64,000 nucleotides of DNA, taken from assembly GCA_011316305.1 (NCBI GenBank), contig SAUG01000015.1:310001-374000 (forward strand), in the 5' to 3' direction. This DNA comes from Rusavskia elegans. Lineage: Eukaryota > Ascomycota > Lecanoromycetes > Teloschistales > Teloschistaceae. Of this stretch, positions 22,315 through 35,608 are shown piece after piece (the first letter of the stretch is position 1; the number at the start of each line of letters is the position of its first letter). Position numbers and translations under genes: made by a program. The notes beneath the pieces are model-generated. The model ran no database searches. It saw only the letters and a program-made list of their open reading frames with translations, and was not told where the DNA came from.

Positions 22315-23710
22315 TAATTTGTTTTGGTTTTGGTATCCGGTAAACCAGTGGTTCGATAAGTAAATCAAGCGTTAATATATCAGTATTAAATATACGATAG
22401 TAGAATTTATATTTTGATTTAATTAACGTAAATAATAGTTCTATAAAATTTTAATTTAAATTTACTAAGTAATATAATATATCTTTTTACCGATAATTTA
22501 ATTAACGTAGAAATTTTTATAGATAAATATATCTCGTAGTTATCGTTTTTTTTCATTTTCTTCTACTAGTAATATAAATCTAAAAGTTTTTACGTACGTA
22601 TTCATTCTCGTAATAGCTATAGCTATAAGCTGAATCAGATAGTAGTACCTATATCTATAATAACTATATCTATCCGCGCGGTCGTCGACTATTTCGTTAT
22701 AATTAGAATAATCTATTTCGACTTCGATAAAAATTCTTCCTTATTACCTTTAAAACGCGCTATCCGACCTTTCTATTTCCTTTTAATCTAGTCGATCGGG
22801 TAAAACTTCTAGCTATAGTAGCTAGCGTATTATCTAACGACCCTTTTAAAATTAGATAGATTAAAAAATATTTTAATAGTTTAGTAGAATATATAGATAT
22901 AGATTATATAATAAATATAGCCGAGGTAATAGATAAAGATATTTATTTTATAATAGAGTAAATAGATATAATAGAAATATTAGAAACTAATAATTATATA
23001 TAACGTCGAAGAAAGAATATAGAATATTTAAATATAATAGAAGATTCGTAATCGAATAAAAAAGAAAATAGTTAAATAAAAGTAATTAACTACGCTATAA
23101 ATTTTGCCTAACGAATTTTAGCTGTAAAAATTTTTTTATACGTAAAATATAACAATTATTACGGTATATAACGTTAATAAAATATATATATATATATATA
23201 TATATGGCCTGGTGGCGCAGTAGTAACGCTGCGTGACCTGGAGGCCCAACGGATCCGCGTTCCATCTCGGAGTTAACGGAGTTAATCCAGCGGGTCGGGG
23301 GTTCGAATCCCTCGAAGGCTAACCTAATACTTGAGTTTTTTCTATCGACCAAGTCGATTTTTATAGAATTTAAAATATAGAAAGACTAGATAGTAGATCG
23401 TCTCGACCTAGCCCGATCGATCGAAGGAAATTAAATTAATTAGAATTAAATAGATTACGGTTTCCCTCTGGGTTTTAGTCTAGATCTAGCTCTTTCGGGA
23501 GTCTTTAATTCGAGTTTTCGGTAAAATACTTGAGTACCAAATAATTACGTAATCTGATCGATTTAACGCCTCTAGCGTTAGAATCGTAAAAGATTAAAAT
23601 CAAAATCCGAATGATTAATCGTATATATTGTATATATATATATATATATAAAAACTCAATATAATTCCAAATAGAAACTTTTTAAAAAAAGTTTATCTAG
23701 TATATAAAAA
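22315..23710 (+). mobile_element. X-family repeat, copy X3, split by a SINE
   Basis: Head tatccggtaaaccagtgg at about 22,333; the body follows X2 to about 23,190, where a (TA)n tract opens. The SINE S1 follows, then (TA)n resumes and the X tail aaaactcaatataattcc continues at about 23,650. X2 has the same tail without the insert. Confidence 0.75.
23206..23640 (+). mobile_element. tRNA-derived SINE, copy S1
   Basis: The head is GC-rich and un-mutated. A Pol III A box TGGCGCAGTAG at 23,213-23,223 and a perfect B box GGTTCGAATCC at 23,300-23,310 fit the tRNA consensus, and a T6 run follows at 23,336-23,341. A-to-B spacing is about 87 bp, roughly 43 more than in an intron-less tRNA, and the terminal seven bases do not pair as a full acceptor stem, so it is tRNA-like rather than a functional tRNA. 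A body of about 300 bp unrelated to tRNA follows and ends in (TA)n. The body recurs at 38.9-39.3 kb and, split, at 27.0/35.7 kb. Confidence 0.75.
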
Positions 23711-23739
23711 AGGAAATATATATATTATTTTATTTATTT

Positions 23740-24800
23740 TATCGATATCCGATTAACCGTCGATTCCGTAAATGATTTACTTTAATATTAGTACGCTAAC
23801 GTTAGATATACGGTATAAAAATTAGTATTTTAATCTAATTAATTTAAATTAAGAAACTATATAAAATTAATTCGAATCTATTCTATAATACGATTATAGT
23901 ATAAATTTCTATAATTTATTTAAAAAATAATATAATAGAATTTTCGTAATATATATATTTTATAATCGCTTCTTTTTTTTTTTCCTATTAGTATCTACTA
24001 TCGTATCTAACGTACGTATTTTCCGTAACAGTCTAAAGTGTAGACTAATATATATAAATCTTCTACTAATAAAATTAGATTTATAACTACGATTATATCT
24101 TTCTAATTAAAAGAAATAGAATTCGAAAACGCTAAATTTAAACTATATAATAATATCGACCGAGTCCTCGCTAGTCCGCCTACTATAACGGACTTTAAAT
24201 CTCGAAATTCGTCGGTTTTAACTACGATATTAAAGTTTTATATTCCGAATCCGCTAGAACCGTACGGTTTTAACGATCGTATTAAATTTCTAATAGAAGC
24301 TTTTATTCTACTAGAATCCGAGCTAGTAGTCGAGCTAGTAGTTGAATTAATAGTTATCGGATATTTAGATAAATTAGTAGACCGTTTAGATTTTGATATA
24401 ACTATAGACGAAAACGAAATAACGAGAGTAAAAAATAATATTATCGCCTAGTAGATTATTCTAGAAGCTATATTAATAGCTTATAATTATACGTATTTCT
24501 AACTAGTTTAAAGAAATTCTAATATATAGAAAACTAGAAATAATAAATAATATATTTATATAGAAGAGAAATAGTAAAAAAATAAAGAATAAAATAGAAT
24601 AAAAACGTTTAACGCTGTAAACCTTATTTAATTGCTTCTTTTAATTACGAAAATTCTTTATTATATAAATAATAATTATGATTACCGTATAAAAACTATG
24701 GTAATAAAACGTATATATATAATAATTCAATTATAATTCCGGACAAAGATTTTATAAAGGAAGAAAAATATATATAGATAATATAAATTTAGAAATTTTA
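23740..24800 (+). mobile_element. Y-family repeat, copy Y1
   Basis: A repeat of about 1.05 kb with head cgatatccgattaaccgtcg near 23,743, matching Y2 in the same orientation and Y3/Y4 in reverse. The head resembles that of X (ccggt-aacc-ggttc arrangement) and both families have similar layout, so X and Y look like sister families. RIP-mutated. A former frame may exist at about 24,110-24,480 but carries many stops. Confidence 0.65.
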
Positions 24801-25320
24801 AAACTAATATTTATTTTAGATTTATATTATTATAAATTATATTTCTATTTTCTTTTAATATAAATTTCGCTTTAAAGAAATCTAGAAAAAAAAGCGATTT
24901 TAATTTCTAGTCTAGAAATATAATTTATAATATTTATACTCGATAGCATTTAATATATTTTATTATTCGTCGGATATATTAATTATAATATTTTATTAAT
25001 AAATTTATAGGAAAAAACAAATAAAATCTATAAAAATAAAGGATTATTTTTAATAGAAATAAATAATAATTACTTTTTTTATAGAAAATATATTTTTGCC
25101 GTTATATAAAATTCTTTTATTAGTTTTATAAATTATAAATATTAGAATTTATTTAATATTCCGATTTTATAATATTATTTTCGATTATTATATTCGAATA
25201 AAAAAAATAGTTCGTTTATCGGACTAGATTAATAAAATAATATTATTAATAGTTTATAATAATAATAAAAGAAAATTTACAAAGTATTATTTTTATATTA
25301 AAAATAATCTTTTCTAAAAG
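24800..25320. other. AT-rich, unassigned
   Basis: About 520 bp of RIP-type DNA between Y1 and X4, with no recognised motif, RNA gene or open frame. Confidence 0.5.
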
Positions 25321-25894
25321 ATTTTTATTTGGAATTATATTGAATTTATATATATATATATTTATTTTATCAACGTTATATACGGTAACGATTATTATAT
25401 TTACGTATAAAGAAATTTTTATAGCTAAAAGTATATTCGTCCAGTAAAAAAAATTTACAGCGTAGTTAATTACTTTTATTTAACTATTTTCTTTTTTATT
25501 CGCGATTATAAATCCTCTACTATCTAGTTTCTCTTCGACGTTATATATAATTATTAGCTTCTAATATCTCCTCTATATCTATTTACTATACTACGAAATA
25601 ATTATCTATATCAATTATTTCGGCTATATTTATTATATAATCTATATTTAAATATTTTATTAAACTATTAAAATATTTATTAGTTTATCTAATTTTAAAA
25701 AGATCGCTAAATAGTACGCTAGCTATTATAGCTAGAAGTTTTACCCGGTCGATTAGATTAAAAGGTATAGGAAAATCGGATAGCGCGTTTTAAAGGCGGT
25801 AAAAAAAATCTTTATCGAAGTCGAAATAGATTGTTTTAGTTATAATAAAATAATCGACGATCGTATAAATAGATATAGTAATTACGGATATATT
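25320..25894 (-). mobile_element. X-family repeat, copy X4 (partial)
   Basis: Matches the tail half of X1 in the same orientation, including ttggaattatattgaattt and the (TA)n tract, and then acgttatatacggtaacg. It stops at MITE A4; I cannot follow X on the far side. Confidence 0.65.
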
Positions 25895-26290
25895 TAGACT
25901 GGCAGTCGGATCGGATTTCGAATCCGAATTAGTTAATTCGACTCGATCCGAGTCGGGTTAGACTAGAATATAATCCGACCTAATCAAATTTCGGGTTCTA
26001 AATTATAATCTGATCCGATCTACTAAAACCGTTAAATTCTAGTATAAAAGTATAAAGCTAGTATAACCTTTATATAAATTTACTAAAAAAACTCTAATTA
26101 ATTAACTACGCTAGCTAGAAAGATTTTAATTTAAAAAAATATATTATCTAAATATATTACCTTTATAAAATAATTAAAATAAATATATATTAAATATATT
26201 ATTTAATCAAATCGAGTCCGGATCGGATTACTAAAATCGGGTCGGATATTCGATAATTTAATAGAAACCCGATCCGAATCGGCCAGTCTA
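25895..26290 (+). mobile_element. hAT-type MITE, copy A4 (396 bp)
   Basis: Termini TAGACTGGCAGTCGG and CGGCCAGTCTA. Flanking octamers gatatatt / tttatatt agree at 6 of 8. Inserted in X4. Confidence 0.8.
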
Positions 26291-26984
26291 TTTATATTTA
26301 TAGATTAAAATAAATAGAAAATTATAAATATTAGAATTTTATATTTAGAATATCATTATTTTTATTTTCTTTTTCTAAACCTTTTTTTAGAATCTACTAT
26401 TATTATAAAAGCGTCGCTAATACGCTATTCTATAAAACTTTTATATTTCGTATATTTAAAATCTCGTTCGAACTTTATTTCGCGGATTTTTACTTTTAAA
26501 AGTTATATTTCTAATCATTTTTCTAATTATTATAAAAATAATTTGTTTTTATTTATTAAATATAAAGATTAGATACTATTTGTTATATATTATTAACTTT
26601 CGAACTATTTTAAAATCTTTATTACTATTATTCGATAGATATATATAGTTCGTCGTTTTTATCAATATTATTAATAATATTATTAAATTTTACATTATTA
26701 GTAATAAAATTAGAAAAATTTCATTATTATTATCTAGACTCGCGTATATTATTACGAATTAATTACTTTTCTAGAAATATCTTTACTATTAGATAATCGC
26801 GATATTTCGAAGTGATTAAAACTATAAAAAATAAAATTAATTAATGAAAAAGAAAAATTTTTAATATAAAATTTTTTCTTTATTAAGATTTTAAACTACT
26901 AGCGCGTTTAATATTCGAAAGTTTTAACAGCCGTTTTATAATATAATATATCCTCCCGGCTTTATATTTAAAAAGAAATATTAA
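26291..26984. other. AT-rich, unassigned
   Basis: About 700 bp of mutated sequence without a recognisable element. Its right end probably includes the badly decayed tRNA-like head of SINE copy S3. Confidence 0.45.
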
Positions 26985-27085
26985 AATATTATCTATCGAT
27001 TGAAAGTCAATTTTTATATAGAATTTTTATATAGAGTGATTATAAATAGATCGCGTCGATTTAATCGTATCGATAGAATTTTATA
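26985..27085 (+). mobile_element. SINE copy S3, left half (broken by Gypsy-1)
   Basis: The segment ctatcgattgaaagtcaa onward follows the SINE body just after the Pol III head, parallel to S1 at about 23,341-23,410 and S2 in reverse. The match stops where the Gypsy-1 LTR begins and resumes beyond the other LTR at about 35,640. Confidence 0.6.
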
Positions 27086-27440
27086 CTTTAACTTTGTATT
27101 TAACTCTATCAAATACAGTATTTAATTACGATTTATTCAATATATACTAAATATACAAATATTATTTAATAATAAATAGTATTTTAGTAGTACTAAATAC
27201 TAATTATATTTAATAGAAATTTAATTATCCAATAGTTTTTAGTAAATTAAATATACTAATTATATTAATTGTAAAAGATTTTATTATCTATAAAAATCTC
27301 GAACTTGACGCTTTTAGAACTCGTATATAATATATAAATTATCGCTATATATTATTTTAGTAATCAATACTAATTTGTTTTTATTTAACTATTGATTAAT
27401 TACTCGTTATATTTTAAATTTATAGGTATTCTATTAAAAT
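27085..27440 (+). repeat. 5' LTR of Gypsy-1
   Basis: Aligns with 35,250-35,608 in direct orientation. The two copies differ mostly by C/T and G/A changes, as expected if each LTR was mutated separately by RIP. Exact ends are uncertain by about 10 bp. Confidence 0.8.
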
Positions 27441-28250
27441 AATCATTTTATAGAAATATAGTATACTTATAATTAATTTTATATTAATATAAATATTTTT
27501 AAAATAGCTATTATTAATTAAATTTAAACGTTTATTTTAAGTTTTTTTTTGGATTATAGTATGACTATATAGATTATCTGACGGTATTAAAATTAATAAA
27601 TTTGATAAATATTATAGAAACTATAATAATTATATAATTAACTTCTATAAATTGATATATATTTTATATTCTATTCTATATCGAAGGAAAAGAAAACTCT
27701 TTTTATAATATTCTATTTTCGAGCACGAGTTTAATATTAGATAAAATCTATTATTGAATAATATATAGATAATAAAAAAGATATAGAATATATATTTATA
27801 TAATTTGAAAAATTTAAAAAATAATTTGAAATTTTATTTTTATTTTTAATAAATATAGTATCGAATTATATAATACGATTTAGATAATAGACGCTATTAA
27901 TAGAATAGAACAACAGCGTTCTAAAAATAATAATTATAAAAGAATATAAAAAACGTAAAAAGATAAATATTTATATAATAGACGGAGTTACGAAACGCTC
28001 GACGTATTAATTAAAATCGTTATTAACCTCGACGATAAATTATACGACCGAGATATAGATAAACGCTATAAAAAAAGATTATAAAAACACGCTAGACGCT
28101 ATTTTATATAGTTTTATAAAAATAATATCTAAGTAATAAATAGTCCGAAAAAAGTTACTATAGATTTATATCGATAGAAACAGACTTTATCTAATAGTAA
28201 TATAAAGAAATAAATTCTAGAAATAGTAAAAAGAATAACAATCCTAAAAC

Positions 28251-28305
28251 GTACTATAACTATAGTAAAATAAATTATTTCGCGAAAAACTATCGATTAG
28301 ATGGA
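28251..28305 (+). pseudogene. gag zinc knuckle relic of Gypsy-1
   Basis: The frame reads YYNYSKINYFAKNYRLDG. Spacing is that of a CCHC knuckle (C-x2-C-x4-H-x4-C), but all four ligand positions are now Tyr. TGY to TAY and CAY to TAY are G-to-A and C-to-T changes, so RIP explains each. Confidence 0.8.
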
Positions 28306-29198
28306 GTATAGTAACTATAATTCAATACTATACTAAGAAAAAATCCTAAAAACTAATAAAAAGTTATTTTAAAAAACGATGATAATAATTTAAAATTCTA
28401 GAAAACTAGTTTAGATAAAGAATTTATCTTTATAGAAAACGATAAAGTAATATAGAGAAATATAATAGATATTATTTTACTATTAATATTAACGGAACTA
28501 TTCGAAAAAATCATAACTATCGACTTTATATCCGTAATAGAGGATATTTAATGAATTAAAATTGAAATTCCATATCCTTCGGCTTTATATAATAAAAAAT
28601 TAGTAAAAAAAACTTTATAATAATCTACGAAAGATATAAAAATATTTACTAAATATATATAAACGACGAAAAATATCTAAAAAACGATTAATAGAATTGA
28701 ATAATAGAATAAATAATCGATATACTAGAGAATATAATAGGAAGTAATATTTTTAAAAATAAAGTAATTTTTAAATCGATTTTATAATAGATAAATATAA
28801 CGGTTAAATGAAATTATATATATTATAGCTAGCTCGTATACTATAATACTAACTATAAAATCTACGAATTGAAAAATAAAAGAATCGGGTAGTATCTATC
28901 TAAACTACGTCGACGCGATCTAAAAATACTAGTCGATAATATCGGTAGTTATAATATATATAGATATATTAATTCTAACAGCTATAGTAGATATAAATAC
29001 GAGTAAAACTACAATCTAAATCTAATTATAGTAAACTATACTACGACCTCTATATATATTGAAAAAGCTAGATCAAATTTAATTAAAGAAAGAAAAAAGA
29101 TTTTATCTTTAATCTAAAAAAAGAAAGAAATAAAATACGGAACTATTAATTTAAAATTCGATTTCTATAAATTAGAAAAATAAAAAAAAGATTATCTA

Positions 29199-29668
29199 TA
29201 GATTGGCCGCCGGATAGAATTTCGAATTCGGATTAAAAAATAGTTCGATCCGATCCGATTCGGTTTTAGATCGAATCTAAAACCTCGGATTTAATCCGTT
29301 AAAACCGTTAAACCCGTTGAATACAAGTATAAAAATATAATTCTAGTATTAAAATTATATATATCTATTTAAAAAATTTCTAGTTATTTAATTATACTAG
29401 CTAAAAAACTTTCAATTCATTTAAATAGATTATCTAAATCAATTATCTTTATATAAAATAAATTAATAATAATATTATTTTATATTTAAAGGTTTAGCAG
29501 ATCGGATTAGATTTTTATCGGTTTCTATTTTATAATCCGACTCGATTTTCGGTTCTAATATTAGAAACCGACCTAAACTATTTAATAGATTAGATCGAAC
29601 CGATTTACTAAAATTTAAATCGGATTTCCGAGGTATCGACGGGAACCCGACCTAAAATAGCCGGTCTA
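29199..29668 (+). mobile_element. hAT-type MITE, copy A5 (470 bp)
   Basis: Termini TAGATTGGCCG and GCCGGTCTA. Perfect 8-bp duplication attatcta at 29,191-29,198 and 29,669-29,676. Inserted in Gypsy-1. Confidence 0.9.
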
Positions 29669-29724
29669 ATTATCTATAATAAAGAAAAGAATTAGATATT
29701 ATAATAATGGTTTTAGTTAATTTA

Positions 29725-29925
29725 TATTGATTTAGTACCCGGTAAACTAGTGGTTCGATAAACATATTAAGCGTTAGTATACCAGTATCGAATATACGTT
29801 AACAGAATTTATATTCTAGTTAAATTAATATAACTAACGATTTCTTGGAATTTTAATTCAAATTTGTTTAACAATATAACGTATCTTTCTACCGATGATT
29901 CAACTAACGTAAATATAATTATATA
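29725..29925 (+). mobile_element. X-family fragment X5
   Basis: About 200 bp matching only the head of X3 (cccggtaaactagtggttcg onward), located inside Gypsy-1 just after A5. The body of X is missing. Confidence 0.55.
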
Positions 29926-30559
29926 GTCCGGAAAAAAAATTGATTGAAATTAATTATATACGTATATTTAAAATTCAATTAATAATTAAAAATAATGATA
30001 GATTATACGTCGTTAAATTAATAATTAAGCTTAATATAACCGGATATTTTGTATTAGAAAATTTAAATAAAAGAAAAGAATTGCTTCGGACTAAAAAGAA
30101 AAATCTCTACGGTTTAATTATCGTAGATAGAAATCTATTACTAAATAGAAACTAAAAAATCAAAGAAAAAACGATATAAAAAAAAGTAATAATTAACTAA
30201 TACTATAAAAAACTTTAGTTCGATATTATTCGAATAGCCAGCTATAAAATCGTATTTAGAATTCTTTTCGTAAAGTTATAATCTAGTAATTGATTAGAAA
30301 ATAAAAATATTTAATTTTAAACGATATTTCTATATAGAAAGTATCTTGTCTATATCGAGATAACGTTTTCGAATAGATAAGATTCGAACTATCTAAAAAG
30401 AACTTAAAAAAGAATCTATTAGAAAGAATTTCTAGATATTTATAAAAAAAATAGATAATTTTATTTCGAAAAAAGATAACTAAAGAGATATATTGAAAAT
30501 ATTAAATATAGAATTACGAAATAAAATATAAATTAGATAAACAGTCTATATTTAGATCT

Positions 30560-31150
30560 ATATATCTATTATCTACGAAGGAATTCGAAAAATTCCGTAA
30601 ATATCTAAACGAAAATATAGAAAAAAAATTTATTAGAAAATATTAATTACCGGTAAAATATCTAGTTTTTTTTATATCTAAAAAAGATAGATAACTCCGC
30701 CTATATATCGAATATCGATAGCTAAATAATATTATATATAAATATCGATATCTATTTATAAATATTAGTAAACTTTAAAATAGAGTATCTATAATAAAAT
30801 ACTTTATTAAATTCAATTTTCGAAAAAAATATAATTTTATATAGATAAAAATCGGAAAAATATTAAAAATAATTTTTCGTATACGATATAAATATTATAA
30901 ATAAAGAATTATATTATTTAGATTTTTTAACGCTTCGATTATAATTTAAAATATATATAATAATATATTAAAACTATATTTTGATATATCTAATATAGTC
31001 TATTTCGATAATAGTCAAATATATACTAAAATAGATAAAGAATATTAACAATTCATTAATAGAGTTCTCGAATATTTAAAAAGATAAAATTTACGTTTTA
31101 AATTAAAAAAGTATAAATTCTATAAAAAAAATTAACTTTCTAGAATTTAT
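30560..31150 (+). pseudogene. Reverse transcriptase relic of Gypsy-1
   Basis: Ty3/Gypsy RT blocks can be followed with a few stops. The catalytic box reads VYFDN: the second Asp is Asn, a G-to-A change that alone would abolish activity. The downstream block has further stops up to MITE A6. Confidence 0.8.
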
Positions 31151-31515
31151 TTTAATACGAAACGGAATACGTATCGATTCTATTTAATTAAAAGCTACTA
31201 TAGAATAAAAGACGCTAATAAATATTAAAAAAATCTAAAACTTTTTCGGATTTATAAATTATAATCGAAAATTTAATTAAAAAAATCTATTTTAAACGAA
31301 CTATTATTTTAAAAACTTTAATAAAAAATACTATCGAATAGTATTAGAATAATAATATTAATAAACTTTCGAAAACCTTAAAGAGAAATATATAAAAGAC
31401 CTAGTATTTGAAATAATCGATTCGGAAAATCTATAATAAACAGAATTAGATTCGTTATAACTAGCTATAGATATATATCTTTTATATAAATACGATAGTT
31501 AATAATACTCGATAG

Positions 31516-32041
31516 TAGATTGGTTATCGGATCGAGTTTCGAACCCGGGTTCGTATTTCGAAATCGAACCGAATCGGTTCCGATTTTTCTAGATACCGAA
31601 CCGATTCGGTTCTAGGTTAAATCTAGATTTCCGGATTTAACCTACTAAAACGATTGAATTCTAGTATAAAAATATAACTTTAGTATAAAAGTTATATCTA
31701 TCTATTTAAAAAAATTCTAGTTTATTAATTACGTTAGCTAGAATGTTTTTAATTAAATTAAATATATTATCTAAATTTATTCCTTTAATAAATATCTAAT
31801 TATTTAATTTATTAATAAATATAATATTAATAAATAATTTATAATTTTATATTATATATATAAAGTTTAGTAGATTAAATTAAATTTCTATTAGTATCTA
31901 TTTTATAATCCGATCTAATTTTCGGTTTTAATTTTAAAAATCGATCTATACCGTTTAGTAGGTCGGGTCGAACTAATTTATTAAAACTCGAATCGGGTTT
32001 TTAAAATACCGATAGAAATCCGATCCGAAGTAGCCAGTCTA
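31516..32041 (+). mobile_element. hAT-type MITE, copy A6 (526 bp)
   Basis: Termini TAGATTGGTTATCGG and AGCCAGTCTA. Perfect 8-bp duplication ctcgatag at 31,508-31,515 and 32,042-32,049, within the Gypsy-1 pol region. Confidence 0.92.
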
Positions 32042-32133
32042 CTCGATAGTATATATATTAAAAAAACTATTAATAGCGATATAAAACTATAAAATCTATA
32101 ATAAAAAACTATTAACTATAGTAATTATACTAG

Positions 32134-32643
32134 TAGACTGGTTATTTCGAGTCGGATTTCTATTAGTACTTCGAAAATCTAATCCGAATTTTAACGAATC
32201 GATTTAACCCGACCTATTTAATAGTATAGATCGATACTTAAAATTAGAACCTAAAATCGGGTTAAATTATAAAATAGAAATTAATAAAAATCTGATTCGA
32301 TTTATTAAAACTTTTATATATAATATAATATTATAAATAATTATATAATTAATTAATTAATTTTATTTTTTTAAAATAATATATTTAGATAATATTTTTA
32401 GTTTAATTAGAAATCTTCTTGCTAATATAGTTAATTAACTAGTATTTTTTTAAATGAATAGATATAATTTTTATACTAGAATTATATTTTTATATTAGAA
32501 TTTAATAGTTTTAATAGATTAAATCTGGAAATCTAGATTTAATCCGAAACTAAATCGGTTCGGTATTTAGAAAAATCGGAACCGATTCGAATTAGATAAA
32601 TTCTTTTAATCCGGATTTAAAATTCGATCCGACGGCCAGTCTA
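32134..32643 (-). mobile_element. hAT-type MITE, copy A7 (510 bp)
   Basis: Opposite orientation to A6 and only about 90 bp away. Termini TAGACTGGTTATTTCG and CGACGGCCAGTCTA. Perfect duplication tatactag at 32,126-32,133 and 32,644-32,651. Confidence 0.92.
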
Positions 32644-33269
32644 TATACTAGAATAATAGAAAATATATACCGAAATATTACTAAAATTAAAAATTTTTAC
32701 GAATTATAAAAGTCTTTAAAAATTTATTAAATAAAATAATTTAATAGAGAATAAATATAATAGTTTAAAATATTTAGCTAATTATAATTCAAAATATACT
32801 GTATACTAGATGAAAAAAAATATATAAAAATCGATATTTTAAATCGAAAAAGCGATTATATATAAAAAAAAGAAGTTTTTAATAATAACGTCTTTAAAAT
32901 TGATCAATACGGATTACTATGATCAAATTACTAATAGCGGAACGTAATATTTCGTATATTTAGAAATAACTAATAACAGTTCCAAATTTAAAGAATAAAA
33001 CTAAAAATATTAGACGATGAAATCGATAAATATATGAAAATATACTATAATAAAATACTATAAAAATTTTTACACGTATTAAAAAAATTATTTCTTTTAT
33101 AATAATATTATTAATTTTCTAATATAAAACAACGTATCGAAATATATATTACAAATTATTTTAATTATTAATAAAATGAATATATAATTTTTATTCGATA
33201 TAACGAAATCTGATACTAATAATTACTAGATTTATTGAAAAAAAAGTTATAATAGATTTTATAATTAAA

Positions 33270-33700
33270 CTTTTATAATTATAAAATTAGATAATAGAAA
33301 AGTAATATAACGAAATTTTCATTGTAATAGATAGATTTAAAAAATATATTTATTAAATTTTAATTTAAAAAAATTATAGAACAATTAATTCGGTATTACG
33401 AACTTCAAGAAGTATTAATAAATAATAGAAATAAATTTTTGATTTAGAACTATTAGATAATATCTATACTACTATTTAGTATAAAATTCAAAATATAAAT
33501 TACTTTCTATCAGATAATAGATAGATAAATAGAAAAAACGATTTAAATTTTAGAATAGTATTTAAAATACTATATTAAAAACGTTTAAAATGATTAGATA
33601 TTACTTTTACTAATAGACTAATTAGTCTTTAATGTAAGAAAATTAATTACGATAAAAGAAACTCCGTTCTACGCTAATTATAGAAAAAAATTAAATCTTT
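33270..33700 (+). pseudogene. Integrase relic of Gypsy-1
   Basis: FIVIDRFKKYIY matches the catalytic-core strand of Ty3/Gypsy integrases, and YFLSDNR-INRKNDLNF downstream corresponds to the conserved HPQTDGQTERxN block. Many stops. Confidence 0.7.
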
Positions 33701-33837
33701 TCGAACAGTTACTAATAAATAGATTAACGGAATTAGTAATTAAATATATAAAATTATAAAAAAAAACTACGTTAATATTATAAAAATGAAAAAATATTCG
33801 AATAGTTACTAAAATAAAAAGCGAAAAATATTATTTT

Positions 33838-34277
33838 TAGACTGGTTACTTCGAGTCGGGTTCCTATCGATATTTCGGAAATCCGATCCGAATTTTAGTA
33901 AATTAATTCGATCTAATCTACTAAATAATTTAGATTAGTTTCTAATATTAGAATCGAAAGTTAGATTAGATTATAAAATAGAAACTAATAGAAATCTAAT
34001 CCGATCTACTAAATATTATATATATAATTTAATATTATAATTTGATAATTTATTAATAATAGAATTAAATTTTTATAAAAAGAATATATAAAACTAATAT
34101 TATTAATTTAACTAGAAGTTTTCTAGCTAGTATAATTATTTAATTTATAGTTTTTTAGATTGATAGATATAATTGCGGTTTTAAATAAATCGAATTCGGG
34201 TTTCCGAATTCGATCCGGAACCGAATCGGATCGGATTAATTAATCTAGATTCGAAATTCTATTCGACGGTCAGTTTA
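33838..34277 (-). mobile_element. hAT-type MITE, copy A8 (440 bp)
   Basis: Termini TAGACTGGTTACTTCG and CGACGGTCAGTTTA. Flanking octamers attatttt / aatatttt agree at 7 of 8. Inserted between integrase and the C-terminal pol segment of Gypsy-1. Confidence 0.85.
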
Positions 34278-35249
34278 AATATTTTAGCTAAAAAAAAAGA
34301 TAAAATATATCTTTTTACGAAGAATTTAAAAATAAAAACGTTAAATAAAAAAATAGATTATATTAATATCGGATTGTTTTTTATTAAAGTAATTAAAAGA
34401 TTTTAGAATTTCGAATTCGATTTATCTAAAAATATTAAAGTTTATCCGATATTTTATATTTTATTTTTAGAACTAGCCGATTCCGGAACGTTAATTTAAT
34501 AGATATCTAATTTCGAAACATAATCGAAAAGATTCTATAATAAAATAATTAAAACTATTTAATTAAATAGAACGATTATTCTATTCGGAAAATATTTAGA
34601 AATTTAAAAAAAAAACTTATAAACTACTAGCGATTACTAGAATTGTTTGTTCGAAACTATATATCGAAATATTTTAAAAAAAATCCGATAAATTATCTAT
34701 AATACTCTAAATCTTCGGAAATAAAAAAAATTTAGATTTATAAAAAGTTTTGTAATATTTTCGGATAATCACTCGCTTTTTTAAATCTTCGATATTTCTA
34801 TCGAATTTACTTTTTTAGTATATTTATCTAATAAATCTATTCTTTAACGAAGATATAATTATTTCGTAAAAGTTATATATTCTTCTTTCCGAGTTTTTAT
34901 ATAAAATTTATAGATTTCTAGAGTTTTTTAATATAAATATAATTCTTTAGTCTTTATAATTTCGAATTCGAAATGAATTATCCGAATATTATACTTTTAA
35001 CTACGACGTAAATACGTATTATATTTACTAAAATAAATATAAGTTTTACAAATTCTTCGATATTTTATATAAATAGAAAAAATCATTGTTATAATAATAT
35101 TAAAAATTTAATAAATTTAATAAATTTATAAAAATAGATCGTATTAGATTCGAGACGACGTTAGAATATAATATTAAAAAAAAATTTTAAAATTTCGAAA
35201 GAAAAGTAAATAGATTTCGAGATAAAATTAAAAAAAAAAAAAAAAAAAA

Positions 35250-35608
35250 AATTATATTTCTATACTAGATTCTATTAAATACTTTTATTAACAATGATTT
35301 TTTTAATATATATTAAATTTTTAGATAGTATTTTATAATTAATAGAATTTTATAGTATTTATTATTTATTATATTAAAAAGCCTTTTATTTATTTAAAAG
35401 TATTTAATTTACTATTTATATTAATTATATTAAAAACCGAAAATTTTATTATTTATACAAATCTAGAACTTGACGTTTTTATAGCTTATATTTAATTTAT
35501 TAGTTATCGCTATATATTGTTTCAGTAATCAAAATTGATTTATTTTTATTTAACTATTAATTGATTATCTGTTATATTTTAAATTTATAGATAATCTAAT
35601 AAAATAAA
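35250..35608 (+). repeat. 3' LTR of Gypsy-1
   Basis: Direct match to the 5' LTR; preceded by a run of about 20 A that would be the polypurine tract region. Confidence 0.8.

Noticed and set aside
23206..23320. A tRNA gene
   Set aside because: A and B boxes are perfect, but spacing is about 43 bp too long, the acceptor stem pairs poorly, and the same unit with a 300-bp body recurs as a repeat. SINE is the better call.
23095..23352. 85-residue minus-strand open frame
   Set aside because: It is the reverse strand of the SINE head and a (TA)n tract (IYIYIYIY), not a gene.
29940..30155. 71-residue plus-strand open frame
   Set aside because: It lies inside Gypsy-1 upstream of reverse transcriptase and is a surviving fragment of the pol region, not an independent gene.
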